From: Polytrichum commune
Lineage: Eukaryota; Streptophyta; Polytrichopsida; Polytrichales; Polytrichaceae
NCBI GenBank assembly: GCA_950295325.1
Contig: OX485805.1
Location: forward strand, 11,966,501-12,030,500
Length of the DNA stretch: 64,000 bases
Reading direction: 5' to 3'
Part shown: positions 24,465-36,699 of the stretch, piece after piece
Layout: each line of letters starts with the position of its first letter
Numbering within the stretch: the first letter of the stretch is position 1
Translations under genes and position numbers: made by a program
Notes under the pieces: model-generated
The model's input: only the letters and a program-made list of their open reading frames with translations
What the model was told of the DNA's origin: nothing
Database searches by the model: none

Positions 24465-27400
24465 ATGCAGCAGGGCGTGCGGGCCGTGGAGGCCTACAGA
24501 CGGACGCTCCTGGTGGATGGAGTGACCAGCGACAGCGAGACCATTGCGCCCGTGTACAAGCTGGAGGAGCTTTGCACATTGATGCGCACTTCGTCCCTGG
24601 ACATCGTGCGGGAGCTCCTGAACCGGATCCTGAAGCGGTTGGATCACAGGAGCCCTGTCGTGAAGCAAAAGGTCGGAGTAATGCCGATAAGCAGCAATTT
24701 ATATGATAGGAACTGTGTACGCAAATTCAGGTCTTAGATTGTCCGGGGTCAATACTATTGTAATTTGAAGAGTGGAATCCTCAAATAAGGCCGTAGATGA
24801 GAACCTTTTAACAGAATCACGAAATACTCGATACAGATGCTGTGCTATTGAACAGCAAGTAGTAAGTAAGAGCTTGAAGCTGAGTGCTTCAATACATATC
24901 GTCGCTATTGGTTGTATCTTTGGTGGAGTAGGAGTCTCGCACGGAAATGGCCGTATTTACTTAGAGGAGCCTATCTCTTATAGAAAAGTCAAGTGGATTG
25001 AGCGTAGAAATATTATGAATAAGGAAAAGGTGGTGTTTGTCTGAGGGAATCGGGACGATGAGAAGCAGTTCACATGATAGGAACTGTGGACCTACACAGT
25101 GTTATAGTGACGCCAAGTGATTCAGGGGTGGAAATGCAATCAGTAAGGAAGGATCCAATGAGAGGAGTCTGCTTGGTAAGGGGGGCAGGCAACAATGCGA
25201 TTCTTAAGTAAAAAGGATCGATGCCATGGTCTGGAAAGGATCGCTGTAACGAACGACTGTATTGAGAGACTGAAATTGGAGCATGCTTGAAAGAGACCAT
25301 ATGTGTGTCAGAGAGGCAAGAGGCTTATCAAGGATCACGTTGCCAAGCTAGTTAGGATAGGAGGGAACTATGGACTGGAAGATTGAATCTCTTTCGCGGA
25401 CAAACTGCACTAGACGGTTGCCTTTAGGTGGATTGTGCAACAATTAGGCTTGTCTGGATAATACAATGTATGTCAGCTGCTGATATCTTGCTTTGAACAG
25501 CGAGACCCAATCTATCAACTTTCTTCTTTTTATCTTTGAAAACATTCGCAATGAGCAGGTCAATCTAGTTGCCAAGGGATACGGAATTACACGCAGGAAT
25601 ATGGCCTGTAGTATGGAGGATATGAAACATTTTTACCAGCTAAGGCAATGGAACTTAAAACTCGGTTGGTGGGTTGTGGTGTCCAGACCTTGAGACTCAT
25701 CAAGTTCGCAGCAGGAAAAGCAGGGACAGAATTTCGGCGTGAAATACAGCGACAAGCTGCAGTTATCCGGGACCTTTTACACTATAGGTGAGCAGCGGAC
25801 AGTCTACCAGGAAGTTGACCCTGTCTCTGGTGCTTTAAAAAGCAGCAATGGGGTAGAATAGCTGTGTTGTCCAATCGATCTACATCCTGGTAAAGTTCCT
25901 AGATTGCTGGCAGATTGCTTAGTTTGTACTATGGAGAGTACGGTGCATGAACTCTTTAATCTTATATGAGTTCAATGGAGGCTTAAGTTCCAGGTAGTGT
26001 CGAGAAGGTTTCTGCTCTGAAAGACTGGAGATGTGTGGGTTAAATATTTATTTAAAGTCGGAGTGTACAACCATGATTTGATAGACGTCAACCCTCCTCT
26101 AAAATGCAGGGGGCAGCCTGATGCACTCAAAGGCGATGCTCTAAATAAAGCAGTGCGGGACACAGCACAGGAAGCGATATCTGCCATTTTTGCTTCAGAT
26201 GAGAAAATTCAAGCCATGGAAGAAGCTGGCAGGCGCATCCAGGGCTTTGGGAGCACCAACTACGACATGCCCAGCAGAGATGAAAAGAAGACAATGATGG
26301 ATGAGATGCTGGGTTTTGGAAGCTCTACCATTCGTCAAATGAGTGGAGCGGGCAGCAACGTGACCAGCAGTGGCTATGGCAGCTCAAACTCTGGCAGCTA
26401 CAGGTGCTACAGTGTGCTGATACTTTCAATCTCTTTAACTTCAGTATCAGTACTCACCTGTTGCCTCTATCAAGTATTTCTTAATTTCAAAGCATGGTAA
26501 TCTTCGGTACTTTTCTCTCATGTCTCGTGGCATCATAATTTGTGTCCCAATGTAGTGACGAGTCAAGCAGGGTTTCTGAGGACTTGTCAATACCATAGGT
26601 TCATCACTGTGATGATTGTTTTGATTTTATGCTTGTAATTTCATAAACTCTTCAGGTAATTGGTTTTGAAGCAAGTTGTTGTTTGACTTGTTTCACTAAG
26701 AGAAGTTCTAGATGCTTCTGTTCTATTCAGACGAGTATAGCATATTTGCACCTGTAAATTTGTCTCTTTACTCAGATAGATTTTCGTCTTGCTTGCATTT
26801 TCTTTCCAGGGGTCCCAATTTGCGTAGGTCCTTAACATCAGAACGAGAAAGCAAATACGATCCATCAGATTTACAAGCATCAACAAATTCCTCTAGTGCT
26901 CGTGAGGTATTTGACATTCATAGTAGTAAGATGGACTTTAGTGGAGGAATAGCAGAAAGTGGAAGGATTCCTGCTTCACAGGAAGAGCGGCTGTTGGATT
27001 CCGTGACTACTCCTGGAGGTGTGCGGCTGCAACCCAGCCGGGAAACCGTTCAAAACTTCCTCGCAGGAGCTGTAAAATTGGATGCAGAAAAACTTGTTTA
27101 TGCGTTTGAGAACAAGCTATCGGCACACTCATGGCAGGTGTGGGCCCTGGTTTATTGACTTGTTTATCTGAGAGTTCATGACTTTAAGCAATTATAGGTT
27201 ACTCCAAGACTCAGGGAAATTGTGTAGAGAAACAACTGTATGAAACTGAGATATTTACTGGATTACTAGTGCAGGATCGGCTCTGAAGACAGTTCAAAAG
27301 ATATTCTGAACTTTGTTTGTGTACTAGGTTCGCTTGAAAGCCATGTGTATTCTGGAGGCGCTATTGCGGCAAGGTCATAGCAGTGATGTATATCAAAACG

Positions 27401-29226
27401 TGGCAAGGATGTTCGAAGAAGATTGTAGGTCTATTGTTAATTGCACAAAGTCACCACAGGCTTCTTTAAGGGAGAAATCAAAGAAGGTATGCCCTCTATG
27501 CATTTGCATGTGTGGACATTGCTTGCTTGAATCATTCTGTTAGTCTTGTCTTGACCAAATTTTAGTAGCAAGGGTAGTGTAACTTTTAGATTTTTAAAGA
27601 ATTGGTGGTATGTGCTTTACGTATAATATAATAATCTTGGAAGCTTTTCTAGAATTTTATTGATAGAGAAAATTGATGTTACTTCAGTGTTTATGGAGCT
27701 ACTATATGTCATTGGCAGGTGCTGGATTTGCTTGGAATGGGCAGTTCAGAAGAGGATCAACATCAAGCAGCGCCAGATTCATTCTCTACTCCCCCACCAG
27801 CACCTGTGGTGTTACCTGATCTCATGGATGGTTGGGATGCATCCGAGAATCCTGATATGCCACAGGTATTTTCTGGAACAATCCTTGTAGGAGTATATTG
27901 CAGGACTGGTTGCAAGAAATTCCTATTCTAGCTTTTCATGATCACGATGGCAACAAGAAGCGTCTTGCAGTCTGTTTTGCAAGTGACAAAACCTTTTAGC
28001 ATTCAAGTTTTTGGTTGCACCCTTTCTGAAGTTGATAAATTTGGTGTTCTCAGAGCGCCGCTGCACCCTTAGAGCAGGAATATTTAGTCAATGTCGATGG
28101 TGAAGTAGCAGCAGATTCAGCTGATTGCCTTGGAAGTTCCCAAAGGTCTGACGATATCATGAAATTTGCGACCACTTCCAAAGAAGCCAATCCGTTTGCA
28201 GGATTGTCGATGGACACTTCAGGAGCCCCGATTACTGGGGATCGGGATTTTCTTACAGGACTTGAGACTTCTATCCCCAATGGAACAGAAGATACTGGAA
28301 GCCTCTTTGAAGGTCTTACTGTTGGTGGAGAGGATCCAACGATCACCAGAAAACCACAGGCTTCTCTGGATAGCTTGGTAGATTTGTTTGGTGGAGTCTC
28401 AACAGAGACACCTGTGCGATCTAGTGGTGCTTCTGTCGATCCATTTGCAAGTCTCTCCTCCGGCGTTTCTACACCTCAATCTGCAAACGGGATGAACATG
28501 TCAAATGTTGCACAACCTTTCGCTAGTGGAACTGTTATGAATCAAGCATTTGGACCTGGAAAGGTTGACTTGAGCCAATCGGGCTTATTGGGTGGCGGAG
28601 GGGGGCTTCCACCACATATGATGTACATGAACCCAGCAGTACTAATGCAGATGGTCAACATGTTACCGCACGGTCTTCCTCCTGTAGGCCTTGGGTTGGG
28701 AGGCATGAGTCCCATGTTGGCACAACAGCAGCTGGCGGCCAGCTTAGCAAACATCCAAAGAATGGGAATGGGAATGGGTGGCACTGGAGGTGGTTTTCAA
28801 GGAAACGGTGCACCTGCAACTAATCTGGGCCAAGTGTATACCGATGGTTTTAATTTTGCCAGCAGTGCAGCACCTAATTATACAATGGAGGCGAAGAAGG
28901 AAGACACTAAAGCATTTGATTTTTTGAAGGTAGATGAGGCTAACCTTCATTTACACCGAAGATGAGTTTCGTTGTGTGTGTATGTGGACTTCTTCTCAAG
29001 CTAATATCCTTTATTATTGTGGTGATTGTAAGTGGTTGCTCTGAACAGTGATATGGCCTTCAATTCATCTCTGACTCTCAATCACTTCATAGTCAATATA
29101 TTAGGATTTGTGTTGGAGCAACAAGAGTTCCCTGGAGGCCCTTGCACTTGGGCCACTTTTCTAATTGTTCTGTGTTTCTCGCCATTCTTACAGGACCACA
29201 TTTCAGCTCAAAGAAAGGGCAGTTGA
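24465..29226 (+). CDS. MTV1: MTV1-like ENTH/VHS clathrin-adaptor protein, copy B, 8 exons
   Basis: Exons: 24465-24671, 25687-25787, 26110-26403, 26810-27137, 27328-27486, 27719-27865, 28054-28929 and 29194-29226, giving 714 residues with consistent phases and GT-AG introns. The exon structure is identical to copy A. It has an N-terminal ENTH domain, a second VHS-like domain (exons 4-5), a Gly/Met-rich linker (LGGGGGLPPHMMYMNP) and the C-terminal DHISAQRKGS. The expected role is clathrin-adaptor function in trans-Golgi to vacuole sorting, as for Arabidopsis MTV1. Exon 1 differs from copy A at only about three residues, while exons 4-7 differ much more. About 190 bases upstream of the ATG also align with copy A. 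The start is the ATG opening the conserved ENTH segment. Both copies look functional, so subfunctional roles are possible but unproven. Confidence 0.92.
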
Positions 29227-29239
29227 TGCTGCCGAGAAA

Positions 29240-30560
29240 TAAAGCACGCGATGTTTGTTTGCTACGGAGGATTCTGGAGTCGGGCAAGCGCACCGGGTGC
29301 TAAGTAAAGAATTTGTTTGTAGTGATTAGAACTCGTTATGAGATGTATTTATATGCCATATTGAATTGGAATCTGGATTGGATGACAAAAGTTGAGTACA
29401 CTCATGTTGATCTCGTGGAAGTGTGTGGCAATGCATTCTATTACAGTGCTGTGAACTATTAGCTACAGTACAGGTCATGATCCACCAGCGAGATTTCTAC
29501 TCCACCGATTGTTTTAATTTGTGCCAGTTTTTCCACAAGTTCTGTATCAATCGTCTGCCACAGATTGCTACTGAAGTTCAGCAAAGCTTTGGAAGACTTA
29601 GTAGCCTTCTGCCTCACAACAGCAGCACTTTTACAATCAAACAGTTTCAGGGGTCAGTGTAGAAGCTCCCGATATCCAGGAGTAAACTACACATCAATGT
29701 CATTCACATGTGTATTGCTGTCTTTGTTGATGTCGCAGGTCATTCCTTCCCGGATGGGCACTCTACTGCAATTTGCTTTCCTCTCTTACTCCTCAGATGC
29801 TACTCTATTCAGGTTTTGATCTGTTCTTAGTGTCAGAGCTGACCAACATATTTTTGGGTTGTACATGAGAAATTTTGTTGTGCTATTCTGTGGCTCTTGG
29901 TTCTTCCCCTCGATGGCCTCCTCACAAGCGCCTTCCGTGTGAGAGAGAGATCCTCTGGAGTTCTTACACCATGTAAGGTCCAATGGAGAAATCTGGAGGG
30001 CTTTGCGCGAGTTATGAGGTGGCTGCGGAGTTAGTTAGATGGAAAGCTGAGTAGGGGCGACGATGGTTACGAGTGGTCCTTCACCTTGGACATCATGAAT
30101 GATGTGGAGGATGATGAGTCAGTGAAGGAGTAAGGGAAGAAGAGCAAAGAAATGAAAGAACGATAAAAAGACGGCGAAGGAGAGCTGCGAGGAGGAGAAG
30201 AAGACGTCGAAGAAGAATGGGCACCAAGACGCAGCTCTTGTCGCTTCGCCCCTCCCAACATGTCCCCCGGTGGCCCAGCCCTCTCGACCTTCCCATCCTC
30301 CATCACCACCTTCCTTGTGTCGAAAATCCTGTTGTTTGTCTGAGGTGAGCTGTGAGGTCCGTTCCAACAGTTGAATCAGCGGTTGATTTGGTTGGTAGGG
30401 GAATTGAGTGGTGTGCAGAATCGAGTGGCGTCGCTCGGAAGCCTATTGTGGGTCGTTTGGGTGAACGAACGAGGAGGAGGTTGAAACTGCTGGAGGCTTT
30501 CCTGCGAATTGGAAATTGTGGCAGTTTGCTGGAGTTGCCATAACTCTCTTCTTTCCCAGC
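29240..30560. other. Intergenic region between MTV1 copy B and ALY
   Basis: No conserved exon seen. 30100-30300 is a purine-rich gaag/gagg tract, and 30300-30597 is the likely 5' leader or promoter of ALY. ORFs here on either strand look accidental. Confidence 0.4.
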
Positions 30561-30597
30561 ATTGTCTCCGGCTTGGAGACTGCAACCGCTTTTAGCA

Positions 30598-33500
30598 ATG
30601 ACGATGGCACTTGACATGTCGTTGGACGAGTTGATCAAGCATAACAAGAGCGTGGGAAGAGGGGGAGGAGGGAGAGGCGGCAGAGGGAACAATAGTAGGG
30701 GCCGCCGAAGGGCTTTCATCCCTCGGGCCTATGGCGGCTATGGCGCCAAGATGGGCGGAGGCCCGTCGCGGAGGCAAATGTATCGGGCCAGTTTCCGTCA
30801 AAATCCTTACGCAACCGCAGCCAAGGCAAGCAAGCGGGCATCTCCTTCATTCATGATCTATGTGTGGGCTAATGCCAAACCGCGTGTATAGGAACCGTCC
30901 TAATGTAAGGAAACCCAGAGAAAGAAAAGGGAAAAAACAAAACAACAACAACGTAGTAGATAGACAGACACAGGGTGATAGCCACAAGGCATCATGCACA
31001 GATATTTGAGGGTCGATGTGTTGGAGCCCAAAAAATTGGAGAATTAACGGCGACAGACACCAAGGAAGCGCGGGGTTTCTGGGCCTTCAGAGTCGATGAT
31101 GTTGATGATGATGCAAGCATTGAGCAGAGAGCCACGTTCCGACATGATTTGTGAGCATCTGGGATAATTCTGTGCATCCGTGTTGCTCTATGTGGGGGTT
31201 GATCAGCGACCCATCACATCAGGGGCCTCTTCACATTTGGAACATTCATACATCAGCACTTTAACTTATGGCATCATCTTTTCCTGCGGTGACACGGAAG
31301 GGATGATTGATGGAGGCTTTTCTCCTCCATGAGAATCACTAGGTCCCAGCTTGCTCTGATCTGTGCTCCTCCCATCTGTGTAGTTTCTGGTACCTGTGTG
31401 TTGTGGGTATAAATGTGTCTCCATGTTTGTAAGGCCTCTCTTCGCTGATGGTTCCGTGACTGGTGCACCTTGCATCGTTGTGTCTGCAACAGTTTGCTCG
31501 CCAGGCTCCCGAGGGTGTATGGCAGCGTGATTTGTACGAGAATGTGACGCAAGTTCTGCCTGCGCCTGTCAGGCCCTTGGGCATTGAAACTGGGACTAAG
31601 CTGTACATTTCGAACCTCGACTACGGGGTCTCCAACGACGACATCAAGGTTAGTTCTGCACTTTCGCCAGAAATTGCTCCAGTCATTGAAGCATATATCA
31701 TGCCTGCTGCACATTGCACTTCTTTTAGAAGAGGAAAAGCTGTGCCACAAGTACGATGGTTCCAGTAATTCACATTACATAAGTCTCTGTTGCGAATAGG
31801 TAGGCATTGAAATGTTTTTTTTATCATACAACATCAAGTGAGGTATTCAGGAAGTTCCAAATGGGGTTCAAATCGAGCTTCATAGCATGGAGAACACTCA
31901 CATGCATTCATGGTTCATCTGAATCTGCGATGGAATGTAGCTCGAATGCACAGTGATAAATGACAGGTGAGCAGGGGACGCATGTATTTGATGAGTTTTT
32001 GAGGTCACAATATTTGTCCTGGCATAGGCTTTGCGGTCATAATATGAGGTTGGCTCAAAGAGAGCTAAAGGCCAGAGGAGAATGATCATACTGAAGGTTG
32101 AAAGTTTCTCTTTTTTGGAGCAGGAGCTATTCTCTGAAGTTGGTGATATGAAACGATGTTCTGTCCACTATGACCGCAGTGGTCGTTCAAAGGTGACATA
32201 TATGATAATTGCTGCTTCCCAGTTATCGCTTATCAACAACCACACTACATATGCTACTCCAATTTGGGATTCGTCTTGTCAAGTGTAGCCAATAATCAGT
32301 ATCACACTATAAGAGCTCATGGTTGAGAAGGGATGGAGAATTCCATCATTTTTGTCTATGTAGGACTTGCAGCATTTGTTCAACAAATGGCTGACATGAG
32401 TTGTATTGTACTTTGGTTAGGGTACTGCAGAGGTGGTGTTTTCCAGAAAAGCTGATGGGGTCGCTGCATTGAAACGGTACAGCAATGTGCAGCTAGATGG
32501 CAAAGCCATGACCATTGAACTGATTGGAACCAACCTCATCACGTCAGCTCTACCACCTCCTCCTGCAGTGGCAATACAGCCTGCCTCGGTGGTCCAGTTC
32601 ACCAATGCTGCCACCAACGGATTCTATGGCAGCTCTGAAGCTTTCAGAGTGCCCGCTGCTGCTCAAGGCCGAATGCTTGGAATTGGGTATGTATCTATCT
32701 CATCATTTGTTAAATTATTCTGAACCTCTTGCCCCTCTGATGTTCCCAATATATGCAATCCAAAAGCACAACAATCTCTCTTACTCTGTATGATATTCTG
32801 GATTGCTTGCCTTGCTGTTCTCTTGGTCGATCAACTGGCTCAAGAGATCACACCACAAGCTTTTGGCTTGGATCCACTTTGATTATGCAAGCAGAAATCC
32901 AGCCATCCTAAAGTGATTTCAACTTGTAGACACAATCCATGACTTCATACCAGGATTCAATTTTTCTTAAAATTTTCATACAATTGGACATATTGACTTG
33001 AATCCTGGTCTGAAGTTTTGAGGGGGTGAGGGAGTCTGTTATTGGTAAATATGTGAGGAGTAGTTCCATGTCACCACATGACCACGAGGATTTCAGACTG
33101 ACCTCTTTGCAAGACAATTTTGCACGTCCAAAGTTGCACATCAAGAAGAAGCATTCTTAACATAAACTGTGATCTGAAGTCAATAGCGAAGATAGATCAT
33201 TATGATAATTTGAGAAGAAAGAGAATCTGTATTTTGAATATGGATATGATATTCATTTGAGCTCTGCAGATTATGAGAAAAATGAGCATTATGAGTAAGA
33301 TGGATTTACTAATCATCTCGTACTAATTATCTGTTGAATAATCTAGGAGCAGTGGGTGCGGATATTAGATTATCCTTCAACTCAACATGACTTTTAGTTG
33401 GGAGTTGGTTGTTTTGCATACAACACCTTCCATGTTCAGTGAGTTTTCGGTGCATGCTTGGAGGCAGCGTGGAGGTTTGAACAAATAACATTCTACATCG

Positions 33501-33961
33501 GTTCATTGATGGTCAAACTCATTTTAGCACACCAAGAGGTGCTAAAAATAGTTTGGTCCTAAGTGAATTGAAACAGGTCTCCATTCATTCAGATTCAAAC
33601 ACTGCCTCCAAGCACACTCCATGACAAGCAGAAAGAAATTATTGATATTGTATGCAAAACAACCACTGGGTAATCATAGAGGACCAACTCCTGATGAAAA
33701 GTCCTTGGCACCCATTGACTTGATGAGAATGTGTGATACAGCAATGGAACAAGTGCCCCAGGCTTCTTTTGGGGGGGGAGGTGGGGTAACCGTGGAAGAA
33801 GTCGAGGTCGAGGTCGGGGAGGTAGGGGCCGTGGCCGAGGAAGAGGCAGAGGGAGAGGCAATGACGGCCAGGGAGCAATACCTTCAACATTAGCCATCAA
33901 GAGCGCGGCGGACTTGGATGCAGAATTGGAGACGTATCATTCTGAAGCTATGAACATCTAG
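30598..33961 (+). CDS. ALY: ALY/REF (THO4-type) mRNA-export adaptor
   Basis: Exons: 30598-30825, 31493-31648, 32124-32192, 32421-32686 and a last exon from about 33762 to 33961. The start MTMALDMSLDELIK carries the N-terminal UAP56-binding motif, followed by an RG-rich stretch. The RRM lies in exons 2-4 (KLYISNLDYGVSNDDIK, ELFSEVGDMKRCSVHYDRSG, GTAEVVFSR, NVQLDGKAMTIELIG). The last exon has an extended Arg-Gly tract and the C-terminal UAP56-binding motif ADLDAELETYHSEAMNI, then TAG. ALY proteins bind spliced mRNA with TREX in the nucleus and hand it to the export receptor. Intron 1 appears to use a GC donor (AAG|GCAAGC). The join of exon 4 (ending in phase 2) to the tail exon does not keep frame as read; a G run at 33771-33778 or an undetected small exon could explain this. 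Confidence 0.85.
33215..33360. repeat. Dispersed repeat A, copy 3, in last ALY intron
   Basis: gatatgatattcatttgagctct, attatgagaaaaatgagcat and actaatcatctcgtactaat match the other copies near 60, 10255 and 55835. Confidence 0.5.
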
Positions 33962-34012
33962 GATGCAGGGGTAGACGAAAAGAACCAAGCACTGCCATGA
34001 TGGAGAAATCTT

Positions 34013-34018
34013 AATAAA
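34013..34018 (+). promoter_or_regulatory. Probable ALY polyadenylation signal
   Basis: AATAAA 52 bases after the ALY stop, in an AT-rich tail. From 34060 to 34800 I see no gene. Confidence 0.45.
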
Positions 34019-34799
34019 AAGTCATCAATTAATGGAAAAACCTCTGATTTTGCGTTTCTTACATCCTGCAATTAATAAGGTTGCAACACTGAATTGAGGG
34101 GATCCACTGGGGTCTAAGACTACAGACACTCCAAAACCGGGAGATCTTATTGGTCAAGAGCAAAAAATTAGATCCAAGGGTTGGGCCAAGGTATGAATAA
34201 AGGAAGTGACAATTATGTGGCATCACTTTCATGCCAAACCTCGGCAAGTCCCCCCTCAAGAGGACACTCTTATTTTGAGAAACCAATGTTCAAGCTTGGG
34301 TCCAATCTTGAGTTCGAAAGCAGGTTCTTTAAGGGGTGGTTTGGACCTCAAGTTTCTTGGACATGGATCCTAATGTAAACTGATGCTAAGGTCCCATTGG
34401 TTTACATTGAACTTGAGCACTTAACCTAGAGCTTGGGGTCTAGATATGAGCCTAAATTTATGTCCATGGGTCAGAAGCCACTCTTTTAAAAAAGAATAGA
34501 AATGAGAAAAGAAATAAACAAACAAGGAAAAAGTAAATAAGTGTATAATATTCAACAACTTACAATTAATATATAAATTGAAAAATCTTGGACATGAAAT
34601 GTCTTTTCAAGCAGCTTATGGCGTATTAAAACCAAGCTAGGGTTGGAGACCTGATGATCACATGTTGTACACCAAGCGCTAGCACAAAGGGGTGCTAAAC
34701 CGTGCAACATTTGTTTTAGAGGGGAGTAGTCTCATTCTATGTTCCACATGTTCACTCTATGTGAGCTTCATAAATTGTGGGTCCCGTGATCAAAATTAA

Positions 34800-35228
34800 T
34801 ATCTTACAAGTGAATTGTCCATACCTTCGGACAGTTATTCATATAGCCAACGTACACAACATTGCCCTCCAATTAAATTAGAACATTGTTATTGGGATAG
34901 TAATTGCATGAATGATAGTCAAAGCAACAATTCCCTTGTGCTTCCAATTTTGAACACACCCAAAGGCTTTACATTGTTACTCATACCAATAATGAGTAAC
35001 TACTTCACCTGTGAGGTGATAGATTAGCCAATCCATGGGACAACCAACAATCCTTTCTTTAGTTGAATTGAGAATACACTTCAAGTTGGAATGGTAAGAC
35101 TCAATAGTCGCATTTGTGTTTTGGCCAACATGGGCATTTTCTTTGCTTACATACACCACATGGGGGTTTTGGGGATCTTTGTATTGTAGTGCTATGAGCC
35201 TTTCTCGGAGGCCTCCCACCGTCAGCAT
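34800..35228 (-). pseudogene. MULE/SWIM-type transposase relic, C-terminal part
   Basis: On the minus strand an ORF from 35228 reads NTNATIESYHSNLK, then MDWLIYHLTGEVVTHYWYE, then a stop. Beyond it, to about 34800, the same family continues with stops (QCKAFGCVQNWKHKGIV and on). The ESYH..LK plus DWLIY.L......HYW pattern equals that in the relic at 36700-38300 and fits the region before the SWIM finger of Mutator-like transposases. The 5' part is interrupted at 35230 by a GC-rich repeat. Confidence 0.55.
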
Positions 35229-35560
35229 CGATGGCCCGGCAGCCCCCTCTTACCCCCCTCCTCGCCATTCGGCCTCCCTCCCCTGACCCGAGACTTGCCC
35301 CCTCCGTCGTCGCCACCTTTGTTCGTTGCTGCCGTCCCCTTTCGATGGACGACCATCCATAATTGCCCCCCCCCCCCCGGCAAGAGCCCTAGCTCAGCCA
35401 TTCTTTTTCCCACGCGCCACGGGCAAGCCCCCTCTGCAACGGAGCACCTATGCATGCGGAAGGGTTGTCTTGGGCGCCCTGGTGTTGTGGCAACAGATGT
35501 TTGGAGGAACATAGTCGCTTGCCGTTGTCTTGGGAGCTCGCCATGGAGGTCGACATTATG
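35150..35560. repeat. GC-rich repeat D, copy 1
   Basis: A C-rich block (ccccgccattcggcctccct-type, cgacgaccatccataattgcc, a run of 14 C, then gccctagctcagccattctt) matches 54660-55430 in inverted orientation by eye. It is much more GC-rich than its surroundings. A 66-codon ORF follows it (35543-35743, good ATG context, unrecognised). Confidence 0.7.
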
Positions 35561-36699
35561 GACCTGGGAGCTGAACATGTCCCCTTCGACGAAGGTTTAG
35601 GGTTTGTCGTAAAGGAAGCGCCAGAAGATTTATGGGATGGAGAGGCATTGGTTTCTGAGTTGGAGGTTTGTGCAAGTACAACCGCCCAGAAGGACATCAA
35701 TACGAGTTTGGAATCTGGAGCGCTGGAAAGGTTTAGGATGTGACATATCACTCTAAAAAAATCTGCGGGCGAACTTACAGATCCCACCCCCCAATCCTTC
35801 GACATGACCGACATTTCTTGGGAAGAGAAAACCAACCAGGGATGGAACAAAAGCATGGATACATGCAAGGCCATCAATCCCTGTGACATGCTCCAGCATT
35901 TTGTTGTTGATGAGCAGAGTATGCAAGATTTCCCACTTGCATAGAGAATGCAAAGGAAAGTAGCTTCCCACAAAAAAATTAAGTAAGTTGCACCATGTCA
36001 TGTTGGCGCCATGGCAGTTTAATGATTTGAAGTTTGTATTTTGATGAATAGGATTTAGGGTATAGGATGTTCTAGGATATTGGATTCTTTTTGTAAACCG
36101 TTCTGATGAATTTACGTGGCTCACCAATACATTCCAGTGCGGGTATGGACCAATAGATAAGATAAGGAAGACAAAAAAGGAGGCGGACAAAATGTTTGCG
36201 AGCACTTTGAAGTCAAAGCAATTTACAAACCAAAAGAATGTGAAGAAACGAGTTCTCAACAAAGCAAGAAAGTCGAATAAGAATTTGTGAAGCAAGCTGC
36301 CCTAGAAGCCAAGAAGATGGAGGGGCAAAAGAGAGGAAATGCACCTCAGTTGTTATCCACCTTTAGTTGTCTATGTTATATCTTCAGCTTTGGACTATGA
36401 TGCAAGCTATCCTAGATTTCTGATAGGGATACGACTGCCGACAACAATAGAACCTCTAAAGCAGAGGAAGACAAATAGATTGCAAGTAAGTTTGACCTCC
36501 AAGTGAGGATGCCATTGCAATTTTGTGGCAAAGCAGCTGTATGTAGTCAACACTTTATGCAAAATTTTATACCCCGAAATGAACCATTTCAAGAAGACTA
36601 GACAACTATGTTTATTGTCAATTCTTTCGCTAGCTTTAGACACTCATTGGTTGCTTGATTGTCCTAGCAAACAAGGGATAAGATCCAATTCATGTTAAA

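Noticed and set aside
30067-30719. Minus-strand ORFs rich in Ser/Leu/Pro upstream of and over ALY exon 1
   Set aside because: Low-complexity complement of a purine-rich leader and of the RG-coding exon; no conserved motif.
33621-33893. Plus-strand 90-codon Glu/Val-rich ORF
   Set aside because: It is the wrong frame of the ALY RGG tail; the frame ending in the conserved C-terminal motif is the real one.
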